Origin: JAIBJN01 sp963748205
GTDB lineage: Bacteria > Actinomycetota > Thermoleophilia > Gaiellales > Gaiellaceae
Assembly: GCA_963748205.1 (NCBI GenBank)
Contig: CAVVIB010000011.1
Span: forward strand, 62,001 to 126,000
Direction: 5' to 3'
DNA length: 64,000 bases
Shown: positions 35,962 through 46,076 of the stretch, one piece after another
Numbering within the stretch: position 1 is the first letter of the stretch
Layout: every line of letters starts with the position of its first letter
The notes under the pieces: generated by a model
The model's database searches: none
What the model saw: the letters and a program-made list of their open reading frames with translations, nothing else
Told to the model about the DNA's origin: nothing
Made by a program: the position numbers and the translations under genes

Positions 35962-36637
35962 CCTCCAGCCGCCCGTCGTGGAGCTCGACGACGGTGTCGG
36001 CCACGTCCAGGAGGAGCGGATCGTGCGTGGCGACGAGCGCCGACACGCCCTCGCTGGCCACGAGCTCGCGCACCAGCTCCATGATCGTGACCGCGTTGCC
36101 CGAGTCGAGCTGTGCCGTGGGCTCGTCCGCGATCAGGAGTCGCGGGCGGTTGGCGAGGGCGCGGCAGATGGCGACGCGCTGCTGCTCCCCGCCGGAAAGC
36201 TCGTAGGGGCGGTGGCCGGCACGGGCGCCGAGCCCGACGAGGTCGAGGAGCTCGCGCACCCGCGCCGTGCGCTCGTCCGGGTCGACCTTCCGCAGGCGCA
36301 GCGGCACCTCGATGTTCTCCGCGGCCGAGAGGATCGGCACGAGCCCGAAGGACTGGAAGACGAAGCCGATCTTCTCCCGCCGCACCTCGACGAGCGCGTC
36401 CTCGCCCTTCCCCGTGACCTCCTGGCCGTCGAGCCAGACGCGGCCCCGGGTCGGCCGGTCGAGGCCTCCGATCACGTTCAGGAGCGTTGTCTTGCCCGAG
36501 CCCGAGCGGCCGTGCACGACCGCGAGTGTGCCCTCGGGAACGGTGAAGTCGACGTCCCGGAGCGCGTGCACGACCGAATCGCCCACCGTGAAGTCGCGGC
36601 CGACGCCCTCCGCGACGACCACCCGTCCGTCACTCAC
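35945..36637 (-). CDS. ABC transporter ATPase (LolD/MacB-type)
   Basis: About 230 residues. Walker A is HGRSGSGKTTLLNVIGG, the Q-loop IGFVFQSFGLVPILSAAENI, the signature YELSGGEQQRVAICRALANR, Walker B LLIADEPTAQLDS and the switch THD. This is the export class (LolD/FtsE/MacB) that energises FtsX-type permeases. GTG 36637 overlaps the upstream stop (GTGAGTGA) and is preferred; ATG 36655 is possible. Last gene of the four-gene export operon; it ends convergent with the F420 reductase gene. Confidence 0.9.
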   Translation of the reverse strand: MSDGRVVVAEGVGRDFTVGDSVVHALRDVDFTVPEGTLAVVHGRSGSGKTTLLNVIGGLDRPTRGRVWLDGQEVTGKGEDALVEVRREKIGFVFQSFGLVPILSAAENIEVPLRLRKVDPDERTARVRELLDLVGLGARAGHRPYELSGGEQQRVAICRALANRPRLLIADEPTAQLDSGNAVTIMELVRELVASEGVSALVATHDPLLLDVADTVVELHDGRLEATRAA

Positions 36638-37532
36638 CGTCGGCCTCCTCCCCATCGCGCTGCCGTTTCCTCGCCCGGTCGGGCCAGACACCGACGTGGT
36701 CGCGCTCGAGCGCGAGGCGGACGCGCCGCTCGAGCTCGAGCGCCTCGACGTACTCCCGCGGGAGCTGGAGCCGGCCGACGCGGTCGAGGAGCGCAAACTC
36801 CTCCGCGATGATCCGGTGCTCGCCGCTCTCGTCGAGCTCGGCACGCCTCAGCGTCTCGGTGCTCGTCCGCCCGTCCCTGATCGCGATCGTCCGGTTCACC
36901 TGCGTGGCGACGAGGGGATCGTGGGTGAGCACGATCACCGTCACGCCGAGCGCCTCGTTGACCGCCCGCAGCGTGGAGAAGAGCTCCTCAGCCGACTCGC
37001 TGTCCAGCTCACCGGTCGGCTCGTCGGCGAGCAGCACCTTCGGGCGGTTGGCGAGCGCGATGGCGATCGCTACACGCTGCTGCTCGCCGCCCGAGAGCTC
37101 GTGCGGGTGATGAGCCGCCCGGTCGGCCAGGCCGACGCGCTCCAGCAGCTCGTCGGCGTAGTCGCGCCGGTCCCTGCCGCCCATGCCGTCGAGGACGAGT
37201 GGGAGCGCGACGTTCTCGGCGGCGGAGAGGTACGGAAAGAGGTTGCGCGCGGTCTGCTGCCAGACGAAGCCGACCACGCGGCGCCGGTAGAAGGTGCGGT
37301 CGCGCGCGCTCAGCGACGTGAGATCGAACCCCGCCACGTCGGCCTTGCCGGCCGTCGGCGAGTCGAGGCCGCCGAGGATGTTCTGGAGCGTCGACTTCCC
37401 GCTCCCGGACGCTCCCACGATGGCGATCAGCTCGCCGGGATCGACCATCAGGTCGAGCCCCTGGAGGGCCACCACCTCGAGGTCGGCGACCTTGTAGATC
37501 TTCACGAGGTTGTCGCACACGATCTGGCTCAT
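36630..37532 (-). CDS. ABC transporter ATPase (LolD/MacB-type) with C-terminal extension
   Basis: 300 residues. Walker A is IVGASGSGKSTLQNILGGLD, signature HELSGGEQQRVAIAIALANR, Walker B VLLADEPTGELDSESAEELF and switch LTHDPLVA. About 70 residues follow the ATPase core (RRAELDESGEHRIIAEEFAL through an Arg/Lys-rich end), which is unusual for this class and may contact a partner. It pairs with the next ATPase and the two FtsX permeases upstream; it begins four bases inside the permease stop. Confidence 0.9.
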   Translation of the reverse strand: MSQIVCDNLVKIYKVADLEVVALQGLDLMVDPGELIAIVGASGSGKSTLQNILGGLDSPTAGKADVAGFDLTSLSARDRTFYRRRVVGFVWQQTARNLFPYLSAAENVALPLVLDGMGGRDRRDYADELLERVGLADRAAHHPHELSGGEQQRVAIAIALANRPKVLLADEPTGELDSESAEELFSTLRAVNEALGVTVIVLTHDPLVATQVNRTIAIRDGRTSTETLRRAELDESGEHRIIAEEFALLDRVGRLQLPREYVEALELERRVRLALERDHVGVWPDRARKRQRDGEEADGE

Positions 37533-39729
37533 CTCTCTCCCATTCGAAGGACACGGCTGAGGTTGACGCGGGCAGCGGCCGCCCCGGTGAGGACGGTCAC
37601 GGCGGCCGTCACGAGCACCAGGCCCGCGACGAGGAGGATCGGCGCCGCGACGGCAGGCCGCAGGGCGGCCTGCTCGCCCGCGGCGAGCGCGGCGAGGTCG
37701 AGGCCCGGCTCGACGAGGTAGCCGAGCGCGATGCCGAGGACGACGCCGAGGACGAGCGCGAGCGCGACCGGCGGGACGAGCTCGTACGCGGCGAGCCCGA
37801 GCGCGTCACGCCGCGAGAGCCCCAGCGCCCGCAGGTAGCCGAGGTCGCGGAGGCGCGACCGCGCGCTGAGGACGGGAGCGAGCGCGAGCGCCACGGTCGC
37901 GTACGCACCGGCGACGACGATGCCGACGCGGAAGACGTCGAGCGTGCCGGTGTCGAGCGGCGTCAGGTCGGACGCGGCCACGCGGTCCTGGGCGACCGAG
38001 ATCGTCCCGGCGAGCGTCGCCGCCAGGACGCCCACGGACGTGGCGAGCAGGACGACGAGGAGCGGCGCGACCGCGAGCGTCGGCGAGCGGGACAGGCGCC
38101 GCAGGCCGAGCGCGGGCACGAGATCGCGTCGCGGGGCCGCGGCCCAGGCGAGGGCGCGCAGCGGAAGCGGGTACAGGCGTAGGGCGACGATCGCGGCCGC
38201 GAGCCCGACGAGAACAGGCACGGCGGCGAGATACGGATCGAACCCGCCCTCGGACGAGAGCCCGCGGCGCCGCAGGAGATACGCGCCGGCGAGCGCCGCG
38301 ATGACGACGAGCGACTCGAAGCGCGATGCGCACCGGAGAGAGGCGCGGGACGAGCGACTCGTCGGGCCTCCCCGGAACGACGGCCCGGCGGGCGGTGCCG
38401 ACGGCGGCTCCCGCGAGCAGAGCGCCGACCGCGAGCACGATCCCTGCGACGAGCAGCGCCGGTAGGAGCTCGGGCGGGCGTCCGGCCGCCAGAGTCGCGG
38501 CCGCGTAGCCCAGCACTCCGGCAGGAACCGCGACGAGCAGTCCTTCGACCGCCTGCACGCTCAGCGTCTGCGCGAGCGAGGCGCCGCGGCTCCGCAGGAG
38601 CGCGATCGCCTCCGAGCGGCGGTCCGCCGCCAGAGCCGCGAGGACGCCGAGCACGCTGAGCGCGACCGCGAGGAGCGCGATCCCGCCCACGGCGAGCACG
38701 GCCTGAGCGGCCTGCCGGTCGTCCTCGTGTCTGGCGAGGATCCGGCCCAGCCCGGTGCGCACGCCGAGCCCCAGTCGCTGCCCGAAGGTCGTCTGCCCGA
38801 ACGCCGCCTCGAGCTGCCGCACCTCGGAGGCGAGCTCCCCGGTGTCCTCCGCCGCGACCGCCTCCGGGTCGACGAGGAACCGCCACTCGTAGCGCAGCGG
38901 CAGCGGATCGACGCCCGCCAGGAGCTCGTTGTACTCCTCGCCGGAGACGAGCCCGTAACCGAAGATGAAGCGCATCGTCTCGGTGTCGCGGATGGCCGCC
39001 CTGCCGAGGCGGGACTCCTGGAGCCACGCGTCGTCGCCCTCGCGCGCGCCGAGGATGCCGACGACGTCGACCGCGAGCAGGCGGCGATCCGTGAGCGGGA
39101 CGTTGCGCACGAGCGGGTCGTCGGCGGCCGGGCCGATGAAGAGCCGGTCGCCGAGCTCGACCGAGAGCTGCTCGGCGGTCGCCTGCCGAGAGGGCGATCT
39201 CGAGGCCGGTCACCGCGGTGCGGTCGCCGAAGGGCGGCTCGACCGGGCCGGCGGCGTCGGTCGGCGCATCGCCCTCGACGATCTCCAGGTGCTCGTCCGC
39301 GTCCTCGAGGAAACGGAGCGTCAGGTAGCGCGTCGTCCCCGGGATGGCCGCCTCTCCGGGCGGCGTGAGGATCGTGTAGCGGCTCGTCTCCACGCTGGCG
39401 CGCCCTTCGCCCGTGACCGCCTGCACGCCGGCGGGGAACCGCTGCTCGTGCTCGTCGCCCTGCGCGACGACGCTCGCGACCGGGTCCTCGCCCCGGGCGG
39501 CGTCGATCGCTCCCGCGCCCGCGATCGAGACGTTGCGCTCGAGCGCGTTCGCGCCGGCCACCGTCTCCTCGAGGCTCGACTCGGCCATGCGGTCGAACAC
39601 CTGCGGCACGAGTGCGAAGAGGAAGGCGGTCGCCGCCGTGGCGGCGAAGAGGGCGGCGGCGAACAGCGGGTCGGAGCGCAGCCGGCGGCGCGCGATCGCG
39701 AAGGGCGCGAGTGCAGCGCGGACGCTCAC
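37529..39729 (-). CDS. FtsX-type ABC permease, two frameshifts
   Basis: About 735 residues from GTG 39729, which overlaps the upstream stop as GTGA. The N-terminal helix is DPLFAAALFAATAATAFLFA and is followed by a long extracytoplasmic domain. Membrane blocks include AVGGIALLAVALSVLGVLAA with the FtsX-type SEAIALLRSRGASLAQTLSV, and at the C-terminus VLSARSRLRDLGYLRALGLS. Single-base shifts near 39187 and 38330 split it. It is the partner of the 1,096-residue permease in a MacB/LolCE-like exporter that probably handles lipids, peptides or envelope components. Confidence 0.82.
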
Positions 39730-42700
39730 CGGGTCTCTCCAGCGCGGAGGGCGGGCGCGAGCGCCAGCCGCCTCAGGAGCAGGAGCTGGATGCCGACGAC
39801 GAGCGCGAGCACGGCGAACAGGCTCCCGGCCAGGAGCGCCACGGCCTCCCAGGGCAGCTCGACGATCACCTCGGGGAACGGCCTTCCGCCCTCGCCGGCG
39901 AGCGAGACGAACGGGAGCACGAGCCACGCAACGACACCGCCGAGCACGATCCCCCCGACCAGGGCGAGCACGACCGTGATCCCGCCCTCGAGCGCCAGCC
40001 AGGCCGAGAGCTGCCGGCTCGAGAGCCCCAGGGAGCGGAGGACCGCGAACTCCGTCGTCCGCTCCGCGGTCGAGACGGCCGCGCTGACGGCGAAGCCGAG
40101 CACGGCGAAGACGGCCGCGGCGACGAACCCGAGCGACAGCGCACCGCTGATGCCCAGCGCGACGGGATCGCGCGTCAGACGGTCGGTGACGCCGACGCGG
40201 TCGACCACCTCGGCGCTCGAGTACGGCGGCGCACGCAGCGCCTGCGCGACCGCGCGCTCGCTGCCAGGCTCCGCGTCCAGGAGCCACTCCGTCGGCCGCG
40301 GGAGCTCGCCGGTGGCGAGGTAGACGGCGGTGAGGTACGTCGGGAGGTCGACCACGACGCCGCCTTCCTCGGGCGGCAGCGTCGGGAAGCCGCGCACCGA
40401 GCCGACGAGCCTGAGCTCCGGATCCCCGGGGCCGAGGGCGACGGTGCCGCCGACGTCGGTGCCGGTCGCCTCGAGGAACCCGCCCGTCGCAACGGCCGGG
40501 ATGGCCTGCGGCAGCTCGTTCTGGCCGGGCGTGATCGTGAACGTGACCGGCGCCTCGCCGATCGCGGTGCTCGCGCCCGTGTCGAACGAGAGCTCGAGCA
40601 GCGACTCCTGGCCCGCACGCGCCTCGTGCACCTCCGGCGCCGACTGCGCGTCGCGCAGCTCGCTGGGATCGACCGCCCAGCGGACGTCTGCCCCGGGCTC
40701 GACGTCGGTGGAGCCGGCGGTGATGTCGCCGAGCTCGAACGTCCCCGAGCGCGAGTCGAAGAAGCCCGCGTAGGCCCGCAGCTCGACGGCCACGAGCGAA
40801 AGCGGATACGACGGCTCACGGCCCTCGGCGGCGACGTCCACGGTGAGGGTCGTCTCCTCCCCGTCCGCGGGGAGCTCGCCGGCCGGGATGCGGTGCAGGA
40901 GCCCCTCTCCGTCGCGGAGCACGACGGCGAGCGAAGGCGGCGACGGCGTCCGCGGGAGGCCGAAGCGCGAGACGTTGTCCTCGGGAACCTCTACGCGTCC
41001 GCGTGCACGGATCGTGAGCTCGTCCGGGGTGCCGGGAAGCTCCAGAGCGGCCAGCTCCGGGCGGTTCGCGGCGAGACGTGTGGCCAGCTCGGAGAGCGGC
41101 GTGTCGGCAAGGTCCGAGCGGATCTCCACGATCTCCGCGGCCCGAGCCGCGTCGACGGCGAGCAGGGTCGCGGAGTCGGCCGCCGACGAGACGCCGAGCG
41201 GGCTCTCGACGACGGGGAGCGCGGCGCGGACGCCGTCGATCTCGCCGTAGGCGGCGGCGAGGTTGAGCGTCGGGATGGCGCCGGTCAGCTCGTCCGGGGC
41301 GACCCGGATGTCCGCGCCGGCCTCGTACTCGGCGCGGTCTTCCTGCGAGCGGAGCCAGGTGCTCCCGTACGCGGAGGCGAAGAGCCCGATGGCGAGTGCG
41401 AGCGTGAGCAGGACGACGACGCGTGCGTAGCGCGTCGGCCGGCGGGCGATCTGCCAGGTGCCCAGCGGGGCGATGAGCCCGCGGGCTGCCGTGGCGGCAC
41501 GCCCCGCGAGCGCCCCCACGGCGGGAACGACCCGCAGCGCGAGGAGCGCCCCCGCGAGCAGCCCGAGCGCGGGCGCCGCGACGAGCAGCGGGTCGATCCC
41601 CAGGCGACCCTGGATCGACTCGACCACCGTTCCCTCGTAGCGGCGCAGCTGCCAGTACGCGAGGACCGCGAGCGCGACCAGCACGAGATCGAGCCCCGCG
41701 CGCCGGACGATGCCTGCCGGGCGCGGGCGTCCCTGCTCCTGCACCGCCGTCGTGACCGCGGCCGAGCGGAGCGCCGGCAGCGCGAGCCCGAGGGCGCTCA
41801 GGATCCCCGCCACCGCCGCGAGCGCGTACGCGGTGCGGCTGACGTGCGGCTCGAGCTCGAGCCCGATGTCGGCCAGCGGCCCGATGTGGTTCATGGCTCT
41901 GAGCGAGAGCGCGGCCAGCCAGGGGGCCGCGAGGATGGACGGAACCGCGAGGAGCGCTCCCTCGCGCAGCGCCAGCTGCCCGACCTCCCCCGCGCTGGCG
42001 CCTCGCGAGCGAAGGATCGCCGACTCGAGGGCGCGCCGCTCGGCGAGGAGGCCGGCGAGGAAGAGCAGAGCCGCCCCGGCGAGCACAGCGAGCTGCACCG
42101 AGGGGACGAGCACGCCCGAGCGGGAGACGAGGAGCGAGCGGTCGGCGCGCTCGAGCACTCCGCCGAGCCCCGTCTGCACGGCGACCCCGGCTGCCGCGCC
42201 ACCCTCGGCGTGCAGCTCGTCCTCGAGCGCTCCGAGCCGCTCGCGGAGCTCGCCGAGCTCGTCCAGGCCGATCGCCCCGGTGTCGGGCTCCGCGCGCCAG
42301 CGCGCCTCGGCGCTGTCGCCCGCCAGCTCCGCGAAGGCCTCCGGCGAGACGACGAGCGGCCCGAAGGTCGTGAACCGCAGCTCCTCCTGGCCGTCGAGCT
42401 CGAGCGGCGAGCCCCACCAGTAGGGGTCGTCGGCCGACCTCACGCGATAGAGGCCGGCCACGCGGACCGGCACCGTCTCGTCCTCGTCGCCGACCGCCGC
42501 GACCTCGATCGTGTCGCCCCGCTCGAGGCCGAGCGACCGCGCCGCCGGCTCGGAGAGAGCCACCTCGACCTCCTCGCCGCCGGGCCCGGCCGGCCATTCG
42601 CCCGCGACGAGGTCGGCGTGCTCCTGGAGCCCGTCGAACGTGCCGAAGACGGTCAAGGCCTCGTCGGGGATCCCCTCACCCGGCGGGAGCGTGAAGGAGC

Positions 42701-43016
42701 CGGAGAGGCTGCTGCGGTGGACGTCGACCGCGTCGGCGCCGAACACGCCCTCCACGGCGCGGGTCACCTGCTCGTCGAGCGCCTCGTAGTCCTCGGAGTC
42801 GACCTGGCCGGAGACCGACACGGTCGCGTCCTGGACGGGCGCGTCCTCGAGCGTCCGCTGGAGCCCGCTGGCGGCGACCGCTTCGGCGTAGATCGGCCCC
42901 GACGCGAGGAGCGTGGTGGCGAGGAGGATCGTGAGGAACGCGGCCGCGACGACCAGCCGGTCGTGCCGCGCCCGGCGCAGGACGAGGCGCCAGGCGCCCA
43001 GCGAGAACGGGCTCAC
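39726..43016 (-). CDS. Large FtsX-type ABC permease
   Basis: 1,096 residues, intact. The N-terminal helix is LVVAAAFLTILLATTLLASG, then a large extracytoplasmic domain. A middle membrane block contains LLAERRALESAILRSRGASA, and the C-terminal block contains AAVSTAERTTEFAVLRSLGL and LVVGIQLLLLRRLALAPALR. The repeated ERR..ILRSRG/LRSLG segments are the FtsX hallmark, so the protein has two FtsX units. First gene of the four-gene operon. Mycobacterial and other actinobacterial equivalents are predicted exporters without known cargo. Confidence 0.88.
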   Translation of the reverse strand: MSPFSLGAWRLVLRRARHDRLVVAAAFLTILLATTLLASGPIYAEAVAASGLQRTLEDAPVQDATVSVSGQVDSEDYEALDEQVTRAVEGVFGADAVDVHRSSLSGSFTLPPGEGIPDEALTVFGTFDGLQEHADLVAGEWPAGPGGEEVEVALSEPAARSLGLERGDTIEVAAVGDEDETVPVRVAGLYRVRSADDPYWWGSPLELDGQEELRFTTFGPLVVSPEAFAELAGDSAEARWRAEPDTGAIGLDELGELRERLGALEDELHAEGGAAAGVAVQTGLGGVLERADRSLLVSRSGVLVPSVQLAVLAGAALLFLAGLLAERRALESAILRSRGASAGEVGQLALREGALLAVPSILAAPWLAALSLRAMNHIGPLADIGLELEPHVSRTAYALAAVAGILSALGLALPALRSAAVTTAVQEQGRPRPAGIVRRAGLDLVLVALAVLAYWQLRRYEGTVVESIQGRLGIDPLLVAAPALGLLAGALLALRVVPAVGALAGRAATAARGLIAPLGTWQIARRPTRYARVVVLLTLALAIGLFASAYGSTWLRSQEDRAEYEAGADIRVAPDELTGAIPTLNLAAAYGEIDGVRAALPVVESPLGVSSAADSATLLAVDAARAAEIVEIRSDLADTPLSELATRLAANRPELAALELPGTPDELTIRARGRVEVPEDNVSRFGLPRTPSPPSLAVVLRDGEGLLHRIPAGELPADGEETTLTVDVAAEGREPSYPLSLVAVELRAYAGFFDSRSGTFELGDITAGSTDVEPGADVRWAVDPSELRDAQSAPEVHEARAGQESLLELSFDTGASTAIGEAPVTFTITPGQNELPQAIPAVATGGFLEATGTDVGGTVALGPGDPELRLVGSVRGFPTLPPEEGGVVVDLPTYLTAVYLATGELPRPTEWLLDAEPGSERAVAQALRAPPYSSAEVVDRVGVTDRLTRDPVALGISGALSLGFVAAAVFAVLGFAVSAAVSTAERTTEFAVLRSLGLSSRQLSAWLALEGGITVVLALVGGIVLGGVVAWLVLPFVSLAGEGGRPFPEVIVELPWEAVALLAGSLFAVLALVVGIQLLLLRRLALAPALRAGETR

Positions 43017-43108
43017 GCGCGTCCCACGGGGCCGTTCGACGTGCCTTCCGCGCTTCCCCCCGCCGAGAGCCGGCCCCGGACCACGAGCATGGCGGAGCCT
43101 TCCACGGC

Positions 43109-43139
43109 TAGTTAGACGGCGCCCCGAAGTCGCAGTTAG
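43109..43139. promoter_or_regulatory. Divergent control region with AGTTAG direct repeat
   Basis: The 237-bp gap between the divergent permease (start 43016) and beta-propeller (start 43254) genes holds AGTTAGAC at 43110 and AGTTAGTC at 43134, a 24-bp period. I see no convincing -35/-10 pair. It is a candidate tandem binding site only. Confidence 0.25.
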
Positions 43140-43253
43140 TCACAGGTGCCACCGCCATCTGATCTCGGGACCGACTCGTATGCAGTGGAGAGGTTCGCTC
43201 CCGGCGGGGGCCGGGAACGACGTCGTCAGACCAGGGACCAGGGAGGTTCTCAA

Positions 43254-44180
43254 TTGACCGTGTTTCGCATCCTCAGCGTGTTGGCGGGGGCGCTCGTCCT
43301 CGCCGCGACCCCGGCGTCCGGCGCCCGCGACTGGCCGGAGGTCATTCCGCTCCCGACCGGCTTCCAGCCGGAGGGCATCGACATCGCCGGGGGCCACACG
43401 TTCTACGTCGGCTCGATCCCGACCGGCGCCGTCTACCGCGGCGACCTGCGCACCGGCCAGGGCGACGTGCTCGTGCCGGCCCAGCAGGGCCGGGCCGCGA
43501 TCGGCATCGACGTCGACGGCCGCAAGCGCATCTTCGTCGCCGGCGGCCCGACCGGCATGGCGTGGGTCTACGACGCGCGCACCGGCGCGACGCTGGCGTC
43601 CTACCAGCTCTCCGAGGGCCCGCCGACGTTCGTGAACGACGTCATCGTCACGAAGGACGCCGCGTGGTTCACCGAGTCCCAGAAGGCGGTGCTCTACCGC
43701 GTGCCCATCGGGCCGGGCGGGGAGCTCGGATCGCAGGCGGACGTCCAGAGGGTTCCCCTCGGCGGCGACTTCGAGATGGGGCCAGGCTTCAACGTCAACG
43801 GGATCGACGCCACGCCGGACGGCGAGACGCTCGTGATCGTCCAGTCCAACCTCGGCCGCCTCTACACGGTCGAAGCGGACACCGGCGTCGCCGACCTGAT
43901 CGAGCTCACGGGCGGCAGCGGCAACGTCATGCAGGGCGACGGCATCCTGCTCGACGGCCGCACGCTCTACGTCGTCCAGAACCGCATGAACCAGATCGCC
44001 GTGATCAAGCTCACGCGAGGCCTCGCCTCCGGGACGATCACGGGTCTCCTCACGGACTCCGACTTCGACGTCCCGACGACGATCGCGGAGTTCGGCAAGT
44101 ACCTCTACGCCGTCAACGCGCGCTTCGGAGTCATGAACCCGGCTACCCAGCCGTACTCCGTCGTGCGCGTCGAGCGCTGA
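43254..44180 (+). CDS. Secreted SMP-30/NHL-like beta-propeller protein
   Basis: 308 residues from TTG 43254 (GGGAGG seven to thirteen bases upstream); GTG 43260 is an alternative. A signal peptide (FRILSVLAGALVLAATPASG) is followed by repeated propeller blades: FQPEGIDIAGGHTFYVGSIP, GIDVDGRKRIFVAGGPTGMA, FVNDVIVTKDAAWFTESQKA, VNGIDATPDGETLVIVQSNL and MQGDGILLDGRTLYVVQNRM. The Glu and Asn-Asp positions recall SMP-30/gluconolactonase metal ligands. Either a secreted lactonase-like enzyme or a binding protein. A strong bidirectional hairpin follows. Confidence 0.85.
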   Translation: MTVFRILSVLAGALVLAATPASGARDWPEVIPLPTGFQPEGIDIAGGHTFYVGSIPTGAVYRGDLRTGQGDVLVPAQQGRAAIGIDVDGRKRIFVAGGPTGMAWVYDARTGATLASYQLSEGPPTFVNDVIVTKDAAWFTESQKAVLYRVPIGPGGELGSQADVQRVPLGGDFEMGPGFNVNGIDATPDGETLVIVQSNLGRLYTVEADTGVADLIELTGGSGNVMQGDGILLDGRTLYVVQNRMNQIAVIKLTRGLASGTITGLLTDSDFDVPTTIAEFGKYLYAVNARFGVMNPATQPYSVVRVER

Positions 44181-44194
44181 CGAGAGGAGCGGGC

Positions 44195-44217
44195 GGGCCC
44201 CGCCCGAGGCGGGGCCC
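44195..44217. terminator. Bidirectional hairpin between the beta-propeller and aquaporin genes
   Basis: A perfect 10-bp stem, GGGCCCCGCC / GGCGGGGCCC, with a CGA loop lies between two convergent stops at 44180 and 44228. It is well placed to terminate both transcripts. Confidence 0.65.
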
Positions 44218-44227
44218 ATCCCTCCGA

Positions 44228-44964
44228 TCATCTCGGCGGCAGCGGCGGCGGGCTCTGGGCGTCGGGCTCCGCGAGCACCTCGGCGACCGGGCTCTCCGCT
44301 GCGACTCTCGCCCCGCCCGACACGGTGCGGAAGACGAACACGGCGAGGATCGCACCGAGCGGCGGCGCGATCAGGTAGATCCAGATGCCGTCCCACTCGC
44401 CCCCGATGAGGTCGGGCCCGAAGGTCCGCGCGGGGTTCACGGAGGAGCCGCTGAACGGGATCACGGCCAGGTGCACGGCCACGAGAGCCAGGGGAATGGC
44501 GAGCAGAGCGCTGCCCCCGAAGCGGCCGCTGACGCTCGCCTGCAGGATCACGCCGACGAAGATCGCCGTGAAGAGGATCTCCATGAAGAAGGCGCTGCCG
44601 TCCCCGAAGGCGCCGGGATAGGTCGACGTTGCGGCCACTTGCTCGCGCGTGTCGACGGCGATCCAGAGCGCGATGGCCGCGAGGATCCCACCGGCGAACT
44701 GCGCGAGCCAGTAGCCGATCAGCTCGTTGCTGGGCAGGCGCTTGTCCAGGAACATCGCCAGCGAGACGGCCGGGTTGAAGTGGCCTCCCGAAACCTCCCC
44801 GAAGGCGTACAGCCCCGCCAGGAGGGCCAGGCCGAAGGCCAGGGCGGCCACGATGAGAGACGGCGAGCGTGGTGAGGCCGGCGGAGACGATGGCCGCCGA
44901 CCCCCCGAAGACGAGGACGAACGTGCCGAGCAGCTCCGCCGCGTATTTCTGCCACGATATCCAT
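44228..44964 (-). CDS. MIP family aquaporin/glycerol facilitator, two frameshifts
   Basis: About 245 residues from ATG 44964. Removing one G near 44951 gives MDIWQKYAAELLGTFVLVFG, and a second shift near 44862 leads into VAALAFGLALLAGLYAFGEV. Both pore half-helix motifs are intact: GGHFNPAVSLAMF (first NPA) and GSSVNPARTFGPDLIGGEWD (second NPA). Six membrane helices. Water or glycerol channel of the inner membrane; the proline/serine-rich tail (PDAQSPPPLPPR) is a short cytoplasmic extension. The selectivity residues were not resolved. Confidence 0.85.
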
Positions 44965-45039
44965 GCGGGACCTCCAGGACTGGGACGGCGAACCGTCGTG
45001 TACGCCTGAAGTTTCCTGCTGACTTCGGACGACGCGGGC

Positions 45040-45477
45040 TCAGGGAGCCGCGTCGCCGAGCACGGTCGCGCGAGTCGCGGCCGACCTGCCCCGGAACGTG
45101 GCTACGACCCCGCCGTCCGCGAGCGTGACGTCGACGTCGTAGACGCCGTTGCGACCCTCGAGCGACCGCTCCTGCGCAACGGCGACGAGCTCGTCCCCTT
45201 CCCGGGACGGGGCGAGGAACTCGATCGAGCACCCGGCGGCGACCGTCACGACGTCCCGCGAGTTGCAGGCGAACGCGAACGCCGAGTCCGCGAGGGCGAA
45301 GACCAGCCCGCCGTGGCAGGTCCCGTGGCCGTTGAGCATGTCGCCGCGCACCGTCATCCGCAGCCGCGCGTAGCCGGGGCGCACCTCCTCGAGCGTCATC
45401 CCGAGCGCCTGCGAGGCGCTGTCGCGCGCCCACATCGCCTCCCCCACCCGCGCAGCGAGTTCCTCGGCAGAGCTCAT
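45040..45477 (-). CDS. paaI: PaaI-type acyl-CoA thioesterase (hotdog fold)
   Basis: 145 residues. The hotdog motif NGHGTCHGGLVFALADSAFA contains the conserved His-Gly-Gly and catalytic Asp; GCSIEFLAPSREGDELVAVA and NGVYDVDVTLADGGVVATFR complete the fold. Length and the HGTCHGG motif fit PaaI, the hydroxyphenylacetyl-CoA thioesterase that relieves CoA sequestration during phenylacetate breakdown. No other paa genes are adjacent, although a PaaK-like ligase is at 31.2-32.5 kb. Confidence 0.88.
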   Translation of the reverse strand: MSSAEELAARVGEAMWARDSASQALGMTLEEVRPGYARLRMTVRGDMLNGHGTCHGGLVFALADSAFAFACNSRDVVTVAAGCSIEFLAPSREGDELVAVAQERSLEGRNGVYDVDVTLADGGVVATFRGRSAATRATVLGDAAP

Positions 45478-45497
45478 GGAGAGACCCTAACGCGGGG

Positions 45498-46019
45498 CTA
45501 GATGCGCTCGACGAGGTCGTCGAGCGGGCGGCGCTTGGCTCGCTCGCTCCACTCCTCCACGCCCCGCGCGGACGGGTCGCGCAGCTTCGCCGGGTAGCCG
45601 AACGTGAGGACGATCGCCGGGCTCTCGCCCTCGCGCGCGCCGAGGATCTCGCCGGCCGCCTCCCGGTCGGGCATCCCGTTCGGGGAGCCGCCCACGCCGA
45701 GGTCCCAGGCGGCGAGGAGCATGTTCTGCGCCGCCCGGCCCGCGTCGAAGGAGGTGGGGCCTTTTCCGGACACCATGAGGGCGACGATCAAGCGCGCGCC
45801 GCGCACGTTGCGAGGCTCGAAGACCGCCTCGGCGAGCCGCTCGCGGACGGCCGGGCTCTCGACGACGAGGAAGCGCCACGGCTGCTTGTTCTTCGCGCTC
45901 CCGGCGAGCCGCCCGGCATCGAGGATCCTGCGCTCGACCTCGGGCAGGATCGGGCTCTGGTCGTACTTGCGGGTCTCCCGCCTGGAGGCGATTGTGAGCA
46001 GCGTCTCCACCGACGCCAT
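45498..46019 (-). CDS. Nitroreductase family protein
   Basis: 173 residues from ATG 46019: SVETLLTIASRRETRKYDQS, RILDAGRLAGSAKNKQPWRF (FMN-binding Ser/Asn-Gln-Pro region), RAAQNMLLAAWDLGVGGSPN and IVLTFGYPAKLRDPSARGVE. It is the short nitroreductase type that binds FMN as a dimer and reduces nitro, quinone or enone compounds with NAD(P)H. Coding upstream of the ATG in this frame is not conserved, so 46019 is the likely start. Its stop is 21 bases from the PaaI start; both lie on the minus strand. Confidence 0.85.
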   Translation of the reverse strand: MASVETLLTIASRRETRKYDQSPILPEVERRILDAGRLAGSAKNKQPWRFLVVESPAVRERLAEAVFEPRNVRGARLIVALMVSGKGPTSFDAGRAAQNMLLAAWDLGVGGSPNGMPDREAAGEILGAREGESPAIVLTFGYPAKLRDPSARGVEEWSERAKRRPLDDLVERI

Positions 46020-46076
46020 TAATAGCGCCGATTTCCAGGAATAACCTAGTTTGCGGCTCGAAACGGCGGGAACCAC

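Noticed and set aside
39612..43115. A 1,167-codon plus-strand open frame antisense to the FtsX permeases
   Set aside because: Its Arg/Glu/Gly-rich translation shows no domain, and the minus strand encodes two clear FtsX permeases. Long antisense frames are expected at this base composition.
45040..46019. PaaI and nitroreductase as part of a phenylacetate degradation operon
   Set aside because: No paaABCDE, paaZ or paaG genes are in the window; the PaaK-like ligase lies 13 kb away in another operon.
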